Shown in pieces: positions 46,298 through 57,413 of a stretch of 64,000 bases of DNA (the first letter of the stretch is position 1; each line of letters starts with the position of its first letter). The translations under genes were made by a program, and so were the position numbers. The stretch lies in assembly GCA_037176885.1 (NCBI GenBank), contig JAWWNJ010000092.1, forward strand, positions 310,001-374,000. Direction: 5' to 3'. This stretch comes from Favolaschia claudopus (taxonomy: Eukaryota; Basidiomycota; Agaricomycetes; Agaricales; Mycenaceae). The notes under the pieces are model-generated. The model searched no databases, was not told the origin of the DNA, and saw nothing but the letters and a program-made list of their open reading frames with translations.

Positions 46298-48247
46298 ATG
46301 TCCGTCCCCCAGTCTGAAACGACCCAAACGACGATCAGCCCTGTCGACCTGCAACCCGTCGTCGAGCGCACCTATCCCACTCCTCAAGTCCTCGACGCCA
46401 CAATCGCTCGCGCAGCTGCGGCACAGAAAGAATGGGCTGCTGTACCTCTTGCTGAGAGAATCGCCATAGGCCAGAAGTTCATCGATGAATTCACATGCAT
46501 GGGTGAAAGAGTGCCTGCTGAACTCACCAAGCAAATGGGTCGTCCGATTTCTCAAGGCGCAGGCGAAGTTCGCGGTTTCTTAGAGCGCGCAAGATACATG
46601 CTCTCCATTGCGGAAGAGAACCTCAAAGACATTCCTCTCGAGGATACAGACAAGCCGGGCTTCCGCCGCTTCATGAAACGCGTACCGCTTGGCGTTGTAC
46701 TAGTCATTGCGCCGTGGAAGTCAGTCGATGTTACAGCCCTCTCGATCAGCGAATTCAACTATTCAATGCAGTTTTCCCTACCTCACTGCGGTCAACTCTG
46801 TGCTACCAGCAATTATAGCGGGCAATGCTGTAATTCTCAAGCCATCTCCACAAACACCTTTGAGTGCAGAACGCTTCGCTCTCGTCCGTACCATGCGCGC
46901 CCATTTCCTGCCAATCGAAATAATTCTTGATTGCAGGCCCTCCATCGTGCCGGTGTTCCTCAGGATATTGTCATTCCTCTTCACCTCTCACCAGAGCTCA
47001 CGAAGCAAGCTATCCAAAACCCTTTGGTAAACTTCGTCTCGTTCACTGGCAGCGTGGTCGGCGGCCATACTGTAGAAGAAGCCGCAGTGAGCGCTCCAGG
47101 TTTCAAGGGCGTCGCACTCGAGGTTTGTAATGCAAATCGTCTTGTTTGGCATGATCTCAATTCTCTCAGCTTGGCGGAAAAGACCCTGCCTACGTCCGCG
47201 CAGATGCAGATCTTGATTATACTGCGGCAGAGCTTGTCGACGGAGCCATGTTCAATTCTGGTCAAAGCTGTTGCGCCATCGAGGTACTTCGGCCAATTCT
47301 TCGCAACAAATTCGCTGCTGACATCTTTCAGCGTATCTACGTACATGAGGCTGTCTATGACGATTTCGTCTCGAAAGTGGTTGGGGTAGTCAAAGGCTAC
47401 AAACTAGGCGATCCGAATCAGCCTGAAACGAATCTTGGTCCTGTAGTTAGCCTTGCGAGTGCTCAGCGGATTCGGAAGCAAGTTGCTGATGCGGTGGCGG
47501 CTGGTGCGAAGACTCTTATCCCCGAAGAACTTTTCGCCATGGCTAAGCAGTTAGTGTTCTGGACTCGATCTGACTTTCGTTTTGAAGTAGTTCAGGGATA
47601 CTTGCTATGTCGCACCTCAAGTACTTGTCGATGTTAATCACAGTGAGTGTTCTCGCAATCTTGTGCGCCTCCCATCGTGGTTTTAATATGAACTCATAGC
47701 TATGGACATCATGATGGTGCTCGTTTCAGCAGCATGTCATTGGCTTTCACTGAACAGACCCGCAGGAAGAAACCTTCGGCCCTGTCGTCGGTATTCAGAA
47801 AGTAACTGTTTTCTTGCTCCCTCGACCTCGTCTAACTACGTATCGTAGGTGTCGTCCGATGAGGAAGCGGTAAAGCTAATGAACGACTCTCCCTACGGCC
47901 TCACCGCATCCATCTGGACAAACGCGGCCGAGCACCCCGAATCTGAAGAAGCGTTCCTCAAGCTCGAGGATCAGATTGAATGCGGGACTGTGTTTTTAAA
48001 TCGGTGACTCTCTTTTCTCATTCGCTCAGCGTATATGAATTCAAGGTCCTTTAATGTAGATGTGACTATCTCGACCCCGCATTGGCTTGGACGGGTGTTA
48101 AGAATAGCGGACGAGGGGTTAGTCTGAGTAAATTCGGTGAGCGTTCATGGTGGGGTGCAGTGCTTTTTGTTGATTGCAATCTGGCAAGGCTACGACCAAC
48201 TTACGCGCGCGAAGAATGTACACATGAAGATCAAGACTTCGACGTAG
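46298..48247 (+). CDS. Aldehyde dehydrogenase (NAD(P)+-dependent)
   Basis: The enzyme oxidises an aldehyde to the carboxylic acid. Seven or more exons. It starts MSVPQSETTQTTISPVDLQ and keeps the family order: PLAERIAIGQKFIDEF, ELTKQMGRPISQGAGEV, GVVLVIAPWKFPYLTAVNSVLPAIIAGNAVILKPSPQTP (cofactor site), FVSFTGSVVGG, the glutamate loop VALELGGKDPAYV, the catalytic-Cys loop FNSGQSCCAIERIYVHE, EETFGPVVGIQKV and the terminal GVKNSGRGVSLSKFGYDQLT. The last intron splits the Gly codon of KFGYDQ and the gene ends at 48247. The order of blocks resembles fungal ALDHs of the succinate-semialdehyde-like group, but the substrate cannot be set from the sequence. Introns use standard borders, and the 47.1-47.7 kb segment is readable only after splicing. 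Confidence 0.92.
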
Positions 48248-48532
48248 GTAGCTCTATGGTAGTCGTTCGAGTGTAAATGTATGTACGTGTATGACTGGAG
48301 ACCACCGGACAATTTGGTGTGAGAAAGAAACCGATCTCCCAGCGTTGGTTATAGCCACGGAGAACGACTTCAGTGTATGGGTTGATGTCTTTGGAACCGG
48401 CAGAGAGGCGTGGCCATATGTATTTGACAAGATACAGTGAGGTGCTACAAGATGGGGTACTATTACTATGAGTGAATTAATTGCAATGAGGAAAGCGTGA
48501 AAGCAATGACTTGTACCGCTAAGGATGCGGTG

Positions 48533-49328
48533 TTATTCCAGTACAGGCAGACCCAGGATGGGGAAGCATTCTTCACAAATCGCCACTTCGTACTCGTCCC
48601 CAAATAATCTGACCAGGTCCCAGAATGTCTTCCAGTCAAACCGTGTTTCGCGGACGATAACGTCCTCAATTAGCTCTTGAGGCAGCGGAGCGCACGGTAC
48701 GTCCGGTTCGAGGACAAGCCGATTTAGGCAGTACACCATGTCGTGCAAATCTCCTTGGCGCTTATTATCGGCACCATGGGATCTAACCGTTACGCAACGG
48801 ATTTTCTTCGCTAGAAGGAGACGCAGATCAGCAGCTTTGACCCCTTCGAAGTCGTCGGTATAGTGAGAGACGTCAAGGTGAGGAAATACAGCCAGATCGA
48901 TCTTGGTTGCGTTTTTTGCAGATTCTGGAAATGACGGGTCATTTATTTTGAAACGGTCCGGCCGACCCTCTTCGTCAGGCTTAATGGTCATTCCTGCTCG
49001 AATGACAAAGCGCTGAACACGTTTATCGAACTTGGTGACGTTGAAATCGAGGTCCTGGATGAGAGTTGTCGGGTTTGCATCTCATCCGTTGTTGGAAATC
49101 CAGGCAGACCTTGGTTGTACGAGGACCACCGTGAAGTCTCACTGCAGCACCACCCACCAGCATAGCGTCAGCCCCGCCCCGACGGAGAGCATTCACAAAG
49201 CGTAGCGCGGAGCGAGCAAGGTGCGGGGTCAGGCGGAAACTCAACACACTGAGCGATGAGTCTACGTAGGTGTGAGACGAACGCCGCAGAAAGTGACCAA
49301 CTTGAACGGCACGAGTTGCGAGGCTCAT
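48533..49328 (-). CDS. Nucleotidyltransferase-fold protein (AbiEii-type core)
   Basis: The first exon (ATG 49328) gives a helical segment ending AMLVGGAAVRLHGGPRTTK, which splices to DLDFNVTKFDKRV. This GG-AV-x-x-HGG-R-T-x-D-L-D arrangement is the core of nucleotidyltransferase-fold proteins related to AbiEii/MNT, where the GG turn and DxD motif hold metal and nucleotide. Downstream are KIDLAVFPHLDVSHYTDD (third acidic position), VKAADLRLLLAKKIRCVTVR and a helical C-terminus with two Cys-Glu pairs (CEECF), ending in GLPVLE. A lysine in LAKKI matches the conserved Lys of the group. No antitoxin or toxin partner is evident. It faces the gene at 49476 across 147 bases. The biological role in fungi is unknown to me. 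Confidence 0.7.
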
Positions 49329-49475
49329 GCTGTTGGCTGACTCGGACGGGTTCAACGTTCAACTTGCAGCGATTGGGATTGTGGGCGCCTGTCCGCCATC
49401 AAGATTCCCAGGAACATGTTGCCAACAATGTTACGTAAATAAACCTCATAAAATGCACGCTCACCCACATCGGAG

Positions 49476-50609
49476 ATGGGAGTGCATTTCTACGACACGA
49501 GCCCCAGCGGTCCAAGCGAGCAACGTGGTCGACTCGCCTGTACTCTTCCCCTCGTGAAAGCCAACATTCCCTGCGTCGTTTGGGGCGAGGATGCGCTCTC
49601 GATTGTCCATTTCGTGCCGACCTGCCTCTTTACGCAGCACTTGATTGTTCCCGACTCTCAAGTAGCCAATGCTGCTCAGTTAATCTGCTCTCATCTGCCT
49701 TATACGAGACAGGGCGATGCACGCAACGAGCATTGGATAGACTTGAAATTCTATAATCCAGAGTGTGCCCATGCATTCAATATCGAGGGAGGAGCGACTA
49801 TTGAGCTGTTCCACAACGATGTGGGTCAGGCCGTCAGAGATGTAGGTTTGTTCTTGTCAATGTGCGTAGAGAATGCTGCTGAAATTTCTTTGCTAGGAAA
49901 GCCCGACTCTAATCTTCGTGCACAGCGCGTCCACCGTTCACTTCGATATCGAGGATCCGTCGCGCATCATCCTGAATCCCGAACCCCCTGGCCCCGAGTT
50001 TGCTTCGATTCGTTTCCCCAACGCACCAGCCTTCTATGATATGTGCATCGACACATACCACGACGGCCCGCACCCATTCGTCCAATTTCGCCTCCGAAGT
50101 TGGTTAAGAACGCTGATGTCCTACCTCACACTGTACACAGTCAGCAATAAAGGTGAAACCTTCACCGTCGATGAAACAATTCAAGACCGCGTCCTCGTAC
50201 CGTCCGTCTTGGATGTGGTGGCGAGGGTTAAAGAGGAAAATCGTCCCATGCTCTTGAGATCACTACTGCACCTATCACCCTTACATTTTCCGCACTCTTT
50301 TCTAGAGCGAAGAGATTTGAAGCAGGGAAGAATGTTAGGCTTCTGCTAGTCTTCATGCTGCTGTCGACTAACATATCCTTGTTAGGCAGCGCCTCGGTCA
50401 ACCATATACACCACCTACAGGCATCCCTTATGATAGATTCTCACACAAGGAACACCCGGAGCCTCGTCTCACTCCGTGAGTCTGACCGTCTCCCCATTAT
50501 CGTTGCTTATGATTCCAGTTTTTTGTTGAGGAAGCCGGACGGAGGATTACAGGTTCAGTGGCGACCGCTGGCGCGCTACCTCTCCTTAGCCAAGCGGATG
50601 GCTCGGTGA
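49476..50609 (+). CDS. Uncharacterised basidiomycete protein, possible divergent nucleotidyltransferase fold
   Basis: The ATG at 49476 gives MGVHFYDTSPSGPSEQ and the clear block ANIPCVVWGEDALSIVHFV, then PTCLFTQHLIVPDSQVANAAQ, CSHLPYTRQ, EHWIDLKFYNPECAHAF and ELFHNDVGQAV. A spliced exon continues ESPTLIFVHSASTVHFDIEDPSRI, GPEFASIRFPNAPAFYDMCIDT and FRLRSWLRTLMSYLTLYTV. The last exons give IPYDRFSHKEHPEPRLTP, then FLLRKPDGGLQVQW and an end at 50609. The IPCVVWGEDALS turn followed by a strand with VPD is the layout of a nucleotidyltransferase GG-turn and first acidic strand, which would make this a partner-like relative of the gene at 48533. That assignment is inference. The 20.5 kb relic shows that this gene type has been duplicated locally. 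Confidence 0.6.
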
Positions 50610-51296
50610 AACTAAACCCTACTGCCCTTTGCATGTTGCAAGCGTAAATGAATAAGCCTTGTAAGGATCCATTTTGCGGATAAACCGCTCAATATGGTGG
50701 AACTTCTGCATCTCGGGTTTACTTCCCAGCCTTGCCCGATTGAAATCGGTATTTTCAGCCATATGTACCCCCCAAATATCATAATAATACGCTGCACCCG
50801 GTTTTCAATTGCCAAAGTACCTCTGAGATCTGAGTAGCTCTGAGTTTGAGGCACTAAGTAATGGGTTCGCGTGACGTAACGCATTTCTTCTCCTTCCCTT
50901 CTCTAGAATCTTTCGTCAAGCCAAATTCACGTTGTCTGTTGTTCTGTCTTGAACTCTCTAACGAGAGTAGGTCACCACAAACGATGAACAGCCCCAACAA
51001 GCTCATTCAAAGGTTGCAGAACCTCAGCCCGTCAACTCCCCGAGTTTTAAGAGTCTGCTGATCTCGTTCGACATATCCTGTCCGTGCAAATGACGGCGGC
51101 TCGCTGTTCCCCACCGCGGTACTTTTTCTCACTATGAATGGGCCATGTGCCCTCTGTTGTGCATCTTCGCTTCTCTGTGTTATATGGGCTCCATCCATCA
51201 GCGCACTGAACATCGACCATGTGCTTGCTGAACCAAAATATAACATGTTGTGCATCTCGAGTAACACTCGGCTCTTCTTCCTGAATCCTCAGCACG
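50610..51296. other. Intergenic, no gene seen
   Basis: No supported coding sequence. The 14-base string GCGTGACGTAACGC found at 1915-1928 occurs again at 50869-50882. The TGACGTAA part is a typical bZIP (ATF/CREB-type) site; whether it is used here is not known. Confidence 0.45.
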
Positions 51297-54200
51297 ATGC
51301 GCCTGGTCTCGTTTCTCGTCTTGTCGACCGCAGTTCTGAATGCGGCGGCTCAGTCGCAATATTTACTCGGATTGGGTGTCGCGGACATCACAGGGCCTGT
51401 GGTCGAGTTGAGTTCCATGCGATGAGTCCTTTTCGCTTTGACCTACTCTTTCCCGCAGGACGAACATGATGGGCTACGCGAGCCTGGGGCAGACGGACAC
51501 TGGGCTACACCAACGCCAGCGTGCGCGCGCCTTCATCGTCGGAGAGACCGCAACTACCGCTAACCGCGTCATCTTCGTGAATGCCGACATAGCTATGGGG
51601 GACAGTGGTATACGCCGGGCTATCCTCGCTGGACTTGCGAGCAAATATGGGTCACTTTATACTGCGCAGAATGTTGCGATTTCTAGCACCCACCAGCATT
51701 CAGGCGTGAGTGCCATGCACGTTCTTCTGAATGCGTTCTCAACGTCAGAAATAGGTTGGGGGATATTTAGAGAACGTTCTGCCTCAGGTCACCAGCCTAG
51801 GCTTTGTTCCGCAAACCTATAACGCGATCGTTCAAGGCGTTCTGCTTGCTATTGACCGAGCCCATGCATCACTCGCGCCTGGATCTCTGTCTATAGGAAA
51901 TAGTACGTCGCATTCACTTCACTTCCTATGTCGTGCTGACGGCCGTCAGCCTCTGTGACCGGAGGGAATCTCAATCGCAGCCCAACTGCGTACTTGGCGA
52001 ATCCTGCTGCTGAGCGAGCGTTGTATGTGAATGAGGGTGGAGATCAGGACAAGACCATGAGTTTGGTGAGCTTTGGGAATCGTGGATTCTTGAGCTTCTT
52101 CCCTGTTCATGGGACGAGTCTCTACGAGGTGTGTCGAATAACCGTGTCGAATAACCATTTTCGGTGTTTGGCTTGATGATTCGCCAGAACAATACCCTCG
52201 TCAGCAGCGATAACAAAGTGAATTCTTGTTTCATGTGTATTGAACCACAATGCTAAAGGACTGTTTAGGGAATGGCGGCGTATCTTTACGAATGTAGGCG
52301 CTCTCTGGCCCTAATATGCTCGTCGAGGAATCTAATTTGTCGCGTTTCCAGCATCTGTCGAGCCTTCTGCGATGCCAGGAAATCAAACCTTTGTCGCGGG
52401 CTTCGCGCAGAGCAATGTAGGTGACACCAGCCCCAACACGTACGCGTTTCGCTCCTCATTTTTCTTTTGAAGAAGCTCACCGGTTCACAGTCTCGGCGCC
52501 TTCTGTGAATCTCCCGGCCAACCATACGATGGAATGCCCTGTCAAGCTAATACTTCGACTTGTGGTGGTACTGTGGAGGACTGCCATGGTCGTGGCCCTG
52601 GGTTCCGGCTAGACTCATCTGGATTCCATTCGAACGAGATGATCGCCCAGATTCAGGTGGATGCTGCGAAGACGATTTTGGGCAAGACGCGTTCGAGTGT
52701 CACCGGTACGGTGCGCAGCGTGCATGTTTATCTCGACATGTTTGTGGTCGTATTGGACTTGTGTAAACCGTGCTAATGTACTCCAGGGCAAATCACACCT
52801 TCACGCTTCCGAATGGAACAACCGCGCAGACTTGCCCAGCTGCGATGGGTGCGTACATTTCTGAAGACATTCTTGACAGAAGATGAATAAAACCACTCAG
52901 GATTCTCCTTTGCTGGAGGCACTACGGATGGTCCCGGCGCGTTCGATTTCGTGCAAGGAGATAACTCGACCTCTCAGTTACCCCTCTTTGATTCATAATC
53001 AACTCAATCTGATATTGAATCCTGCAGAAATCCTTTCTGGGAAATCGTCAAATCTTTTGTTACACCCGTGCCATCTGCCGCCCAAGTTGCCTGCCAGGCG
53101 CCGAAACCCATCTTGCTCAACACTGTGAGTGGCGTTGTCGATTTGCTGGATACACATATCTGAGTTTGAGTAGGGGTATGCGGATCAGCCGTACCCGTGG
53201 TCGCCGAGCACAGTCGATATCCAGGTCCGTGTCAGTCTTGATAACTAGGGGAGACGGCGCTGACGCAGAAGCAGATGCTCAAAGTGGGCAACTTCGGTTA
53301 CTGCTCGTTTGCCCTTCCTCCCGAGCACGAAACTCATTCCAAATGCAGTGATGATCATCGTACCAGGCGAACTGACGACCATGGCTGGTCGGCGACTCCG
53401 GTAAGGAGACAGCGACTTCTAAGAGATTTTTTGAATTGTTTTCTACAGTAACGCTGTCCGAGCAAAGTTGATATCGGCAGGAGTCCTAGATAATTCTGCA
53501 TATGTTGTCGTTGCGGGTCCCGCAAACACATACGCTCATTATATCACCACAAGGGAGGAATATGCCATTCAGCGTTACGAAGGCGCGTCGACAATTTACG
53601 GGCAATGTGAGCTGACTTCCGTCCTGCATGACGCTCGCTCATTGGATTTTCTAGACACTCTGGAGGCATACATTGACAAGTACACGAGCCTTGTGCCATT
53701 CCTGGCTAATGCTGCTTCTGGGACTCCTGTATCGGACGCAGCACCGCCTGAGCTTACTTCGAAGGCCATTTCTCTTCAGGTAAAGAATCGAATATCTCTT
53801 CTCCATGCTTCTTATACTTCTCCAGACTGGTGTTGTTTTTGATTCTGCCCCGAGTGGAAAGAGCTTTGGACAGGTACTTATCGACGTTATAACCAATTCC
53901 GCCTACCATGCTGGCAACACGGTCTTGGCACAATTTGTGGGGGCAAATCCCCGGGTATGTTCTCTCTTTACTTATATTTTGCCTTTACCGAGATGAGGCC
54001 CAAAGAACAACCTTCGCCTTGAAGGCACATTCCTCAGCGTCGATCAGCTTGTAGGTGGAGCATGGAAGATGGTCAAGACTGATTCACATCCGTCCACGAT
54101 ATATCAATGGGCGAGGACGAACACGTTCCTGGGAACGAGCACCGTCAATATTTCTTGGTATAAAACCCACTTTCCTTCAAAGTCGAGTGCTAATAGTATT

Positions 54201-54429
54201 ACAGGACGATCGAATCCGGCACTCCTGGTCCGTTATTCTGCATACTTATAATCTGCATTGCCCATTGACCATCCGTTGTAGCCGGCACCTATCGCCTCCG
54301 ATATTTCGGTGACTCCAAACCACTAATCGGGTCTATTTCCGCGTTCACAGGTACTCCATGTTGTTCTCTCCGCTGCTACACCATCCTAACTCCTCGGCAG
54401 GGACCTCCTCCAACTTCACTGTTTCGTAG
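51297..54429 (+). CDS. Neutral/alkaline ceramidase, secreted
   Basis: The family hydrolyses ceramide to sphingosine and a fatty acid. The start MRLVSFLVLSTAVLNAAA is a signal peptide. Domain blocks in order: YLLGLGVADITGPVVE, TNMMGYASLGQ, RARAFIV, VIFVNADIAMGD, the Zn/active region VAISSTHQHSG with its histidines, GYLENVLPQVTSLGF, SLSIGNTSVTGGNLNRSPTAY, FFPVHGTSLYENN (second His), VAGFAQSNVGDTSPNTLGAFC with the nucleophile region NVGDTSPN, PILLNTGYADQPYPWSP, VMIIVPGELTTMAGRRLR, VVVAGPANTYAHYITTREEYAIQRYEGAS and a C-terminal immunoglobulin-like part ending TSSNFTVS. There are more than a dozen exons; the frame is held through all that I joined. A long, complete, probably active enzyme. Confidence 0.93.
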
Positions 54430-54533
54430 AATTTAGTTACCTGGAATTTTGTAGGACTTGGAGCAATGTCATTACGTCATCACGGACTTTGATTCAGATC
54501 AATAATTTTTCTTCTTCTCGCCTTACCTTGACC

Positions 54534-56648
54534 ATGCCGCCCTCCGCCTCCAAACAAAAGAGACTCGCAGAAAAGGCCGCAAAGAAGGCAGCTGCTGGCG
54601 GCGCCGAGGGATCGACATCGGGCACACCGACATCCGGTACACCAAATGGCAGCAGCACCAATACGCCGTTGACGAGCATGAGCGCCGCTACGAGCCAGGA
54701 GGATCTGGCGATCACGAGCATGGCTAAGCTCAAGATGGACACAGACCGGTGTGTTGAACTGTGGAAGGATCGTATGAAGCTCACGGGGATCCAGGAGCGC
54801 AGCGGGAGTACTGGTATCCGATGTGAAGGGCCGCGATATCAAGATGGACGCATACACGTTGTCGTTCCACGGCCGGCTACTCATAGAAAATGCTGAAATT
54901 GCGCTCAACTATGGCCAGCGGTATGGCTTACTGGGTGCCAATGGTTCGGGGAAGGTACGCTCTTTCGCAGCTACAACAATGTAGATCGTCGCTGATAGCT
55001 GTTTAGTCGACATTGCTGCAATCGATCGCTGCACGCGACATTGATATCCCTCCGCATATCGATATCTACCTTGTATCTGGAGAGGCTGAACCGTCAGAAG
55101 TCAACGCGGTCGACTTTATCGTCGCGTCTGCCAAACAAAAGGTCGCGAAGCTCGAACAACACATCGAGGAACTTTCCATTGCGGATGAAGTCGACGATCT
55201 AGCCCTTGAGGCGGCCTACGAGCAGCTGGAAGAAATGGACCCCTCAACGTTCGAAGTCAAGGCGGGTAGCATTCTGCACGGTCTCGGCTTCTCACCGACA
55301 ATGATGAAAAAACCGACCAAAGACATGAGTGGTGGGTGGCGTATGCGTGTCGCGCTTGCTCGCGCACTTTTCGTCAAGCCGCATCTGCTGCTGCTCGACG
55401 AACCCACGAATCACTTGGATCTCGGCGCTGTTGTCTGGTTAGAAGCATATCTCAGCACCTACAACCACATTCTCGTTATCACGAGTCACTCGCAGGATTT
55501 CATGGACAGTGTATGCACCAACGTCATGGATCTCACTAACAAAAAGAAACTCGTCTACTACACGGGTAACTACTCGACCTACGTACGGACCAGGCAGGAG
55601 AACGAGGTCAATCAAATGAAGGCGTATCACAAACAACAGGAAGAAATAGCCCACATCAAACAGTTCGTTTCTCAGTCGCGCTGTCCATGCATCATTTTCA
55701 TATTCTTGCAGATTCATCGCGTCTGCGGGTACTTACGCGAACTTGGTGCGGCAAGCCAAGTCGAAGCAAAAGATCATTGACAAGATGGAGGCGGCGGGTT
55801 TGATCGAAAAGATCGAAGTCGGCAAACCGTTGCGGTTCAACTTTGAGGATATCAAGAAATTACCGCCACCCATTATCGCCTTCGACACTGTCGCGTTCTC
55901 GTACTCAGGCAAGAAAGAGGACTATCTGTATAAAAACCTCAGCTTTGGTATCGAGTAGGTTTACGCAGCAGCACGACCTGCTATTAAACTGACCAACGAT
56001 TGCAGCATGGACTCGCGGGTAGCGATCCTCGGTGCCAACGGGACAGGCAAATCGACGCTACTACATCTGATCACTGGCGCCTTGCAACCGTCCGAGGGCA
56101 CCGTCTCCAAGCACGCTGCTCTCAAGCTGGCGAAATACTCACAGCACAGCGCTGACCAACTGCCATACGACTCGTCACCGATCGAGTACTTCCAGCGGTT
56201 GTTCAGCCAGCGGTTCCCGGAGATCGATCTCCAAGGGTGGCGGTCGCAGCTCGGACGATTCGGTTTATCCGGCGCCCACCAAACTGCCCCGATCAAGCAG
56301 CTTTCGGACGGGTTGCGGAATCGGGTCGTTTTCGCGCAGCTTGCGATGGAGCACCCGCACATTCTGTTGCTCGACGAGCCGACGAACCACTTGGATATGG
56401 AGTCGATCGATGCACTCGCAAGCGCGATTAAGGAGTTCGAGGGCGGAGTCGTGATCGTATCGCACGACTTCCGACTCATCTCCCAAGTTGCGGAGGAGCT
56501 CTGGGAAGTCGCGGACCGCACGATTAAGAATCTGACCAAGGCGGATATTAGCATCATCGATTACAAGAAGAACTTGGTCAAGCAGTCGAATGCGGCGATC
56601 GAAAAGGCCAAACTGTTCAGTAAGACTGCACCCAAAGGCAGAGCATAG
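54534..56648 (+). CDS. ARB1: ABC-F ATPase Arb1 (ABCF2-type ribosome biogenesis factor)
   Basis: Arb1 is a soluble twin ATPase needed for 40S and 60S subunit maturation and export. The ATG at 54534 follows a TTG-started upstream frame and gives [21 protein letters not shown], the basic N-terminus. After a spliced junction at [17 protein letters not shown]1 has [12 protein letters not shown], the signature [17 protein letters not shown] and [14 protein letters not shown] linker with [16 protein letters not shown] follows, and ABC2 has [27 protein letters not shown] (LSDG rather than LSGG, which is normal for this subfamily) and [14 protein letters not shown], then [13 protein letters not shown]-terminal basic stretch ends KGRA at 56648. 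About 620 residues, close to the yeast length. Introns interrupt it in several places, for example just after GSGK. Confidence 0.95.
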
Positions 56649-57413
56649 ATGACTGTTCGCACATATGTTGTTGTTTAGTATAGACTTTGTATCTACGTTG
56701 TAGGTAGAGAGGTAGATGTGGCATACTCCTGTAGCCCTAATTCTGTGTTTTACGACTATATCATGCCGTGTACTGTGTACCGATTCGAGACCAAAACGAC
56801 AGCCATTTTCTATTTGCCATTTCCCTCCATTTCCCCGGACAACGAAGAGAATTGCTTCCTCAACCAAAAATTTCCATATCCGGATTCTGGACGAGCTCTG
56901 TATATCCTTGTTGTCGCCTTGATCAATACATTCATTTCCTTCTCCCCCACGACATCCGCGCTCAACCGTCAAAAAAACAAGAAAGGAAAGGTGGTCTGAA
57001 CAAAGTACAAAACTCCACTCACCCTACTTCAATTTCTCTCATGTCTGCCGTCCCGTCTCTGACCACTTGCCATGTGTCAAGGTGATTCGCGCAACCTTGC
57101 GTCTGCGTTGACGTTGCGCTAAGCCGCCATGGTTCAATGCCAGAGACGGGGCATTCGTTCATTTTTTGGAGAAGGAGAAAAAGCTATTTATTCAGAGGTT
57201 TTTTTGGTGGTTGTGACCAAAGGGTTCATTTTCGCAACGTTTCGAGGTTTCAAGTCGGGTTATATTATCAGTATCCTCATCCGCCATTCGTAAAATAAAC
57301 AAGCAGCAATGTATCTAGGTACGTATTTAACAATATCCAAGAAAACGAAGGGAGAGTCAGTCGATATCAGTATACGGTTCGAGACCACAATAAATTTGAC
57401 AATGAAAGTCCGA
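56649..57413. other. Intergenic between convergent genes, no gene seen
   Basis: 3' flanks of ARB1 and of the SREBP-type gene. A polypurine run (about 57160-57190) and T-rich stretches occur. No coding sequence is supported. Confidence 0.45.

Noticed and set aside
21236..48247. Secondary-metabolite cluster (SnoaL, NmrA-like, desaturase, FMO, ALDH)
   Set aside because: These genes are mixed with housekeeping genes and there is no polyketide synthase, peptide synthetase, terpene synthase or dedicated transporter among them.
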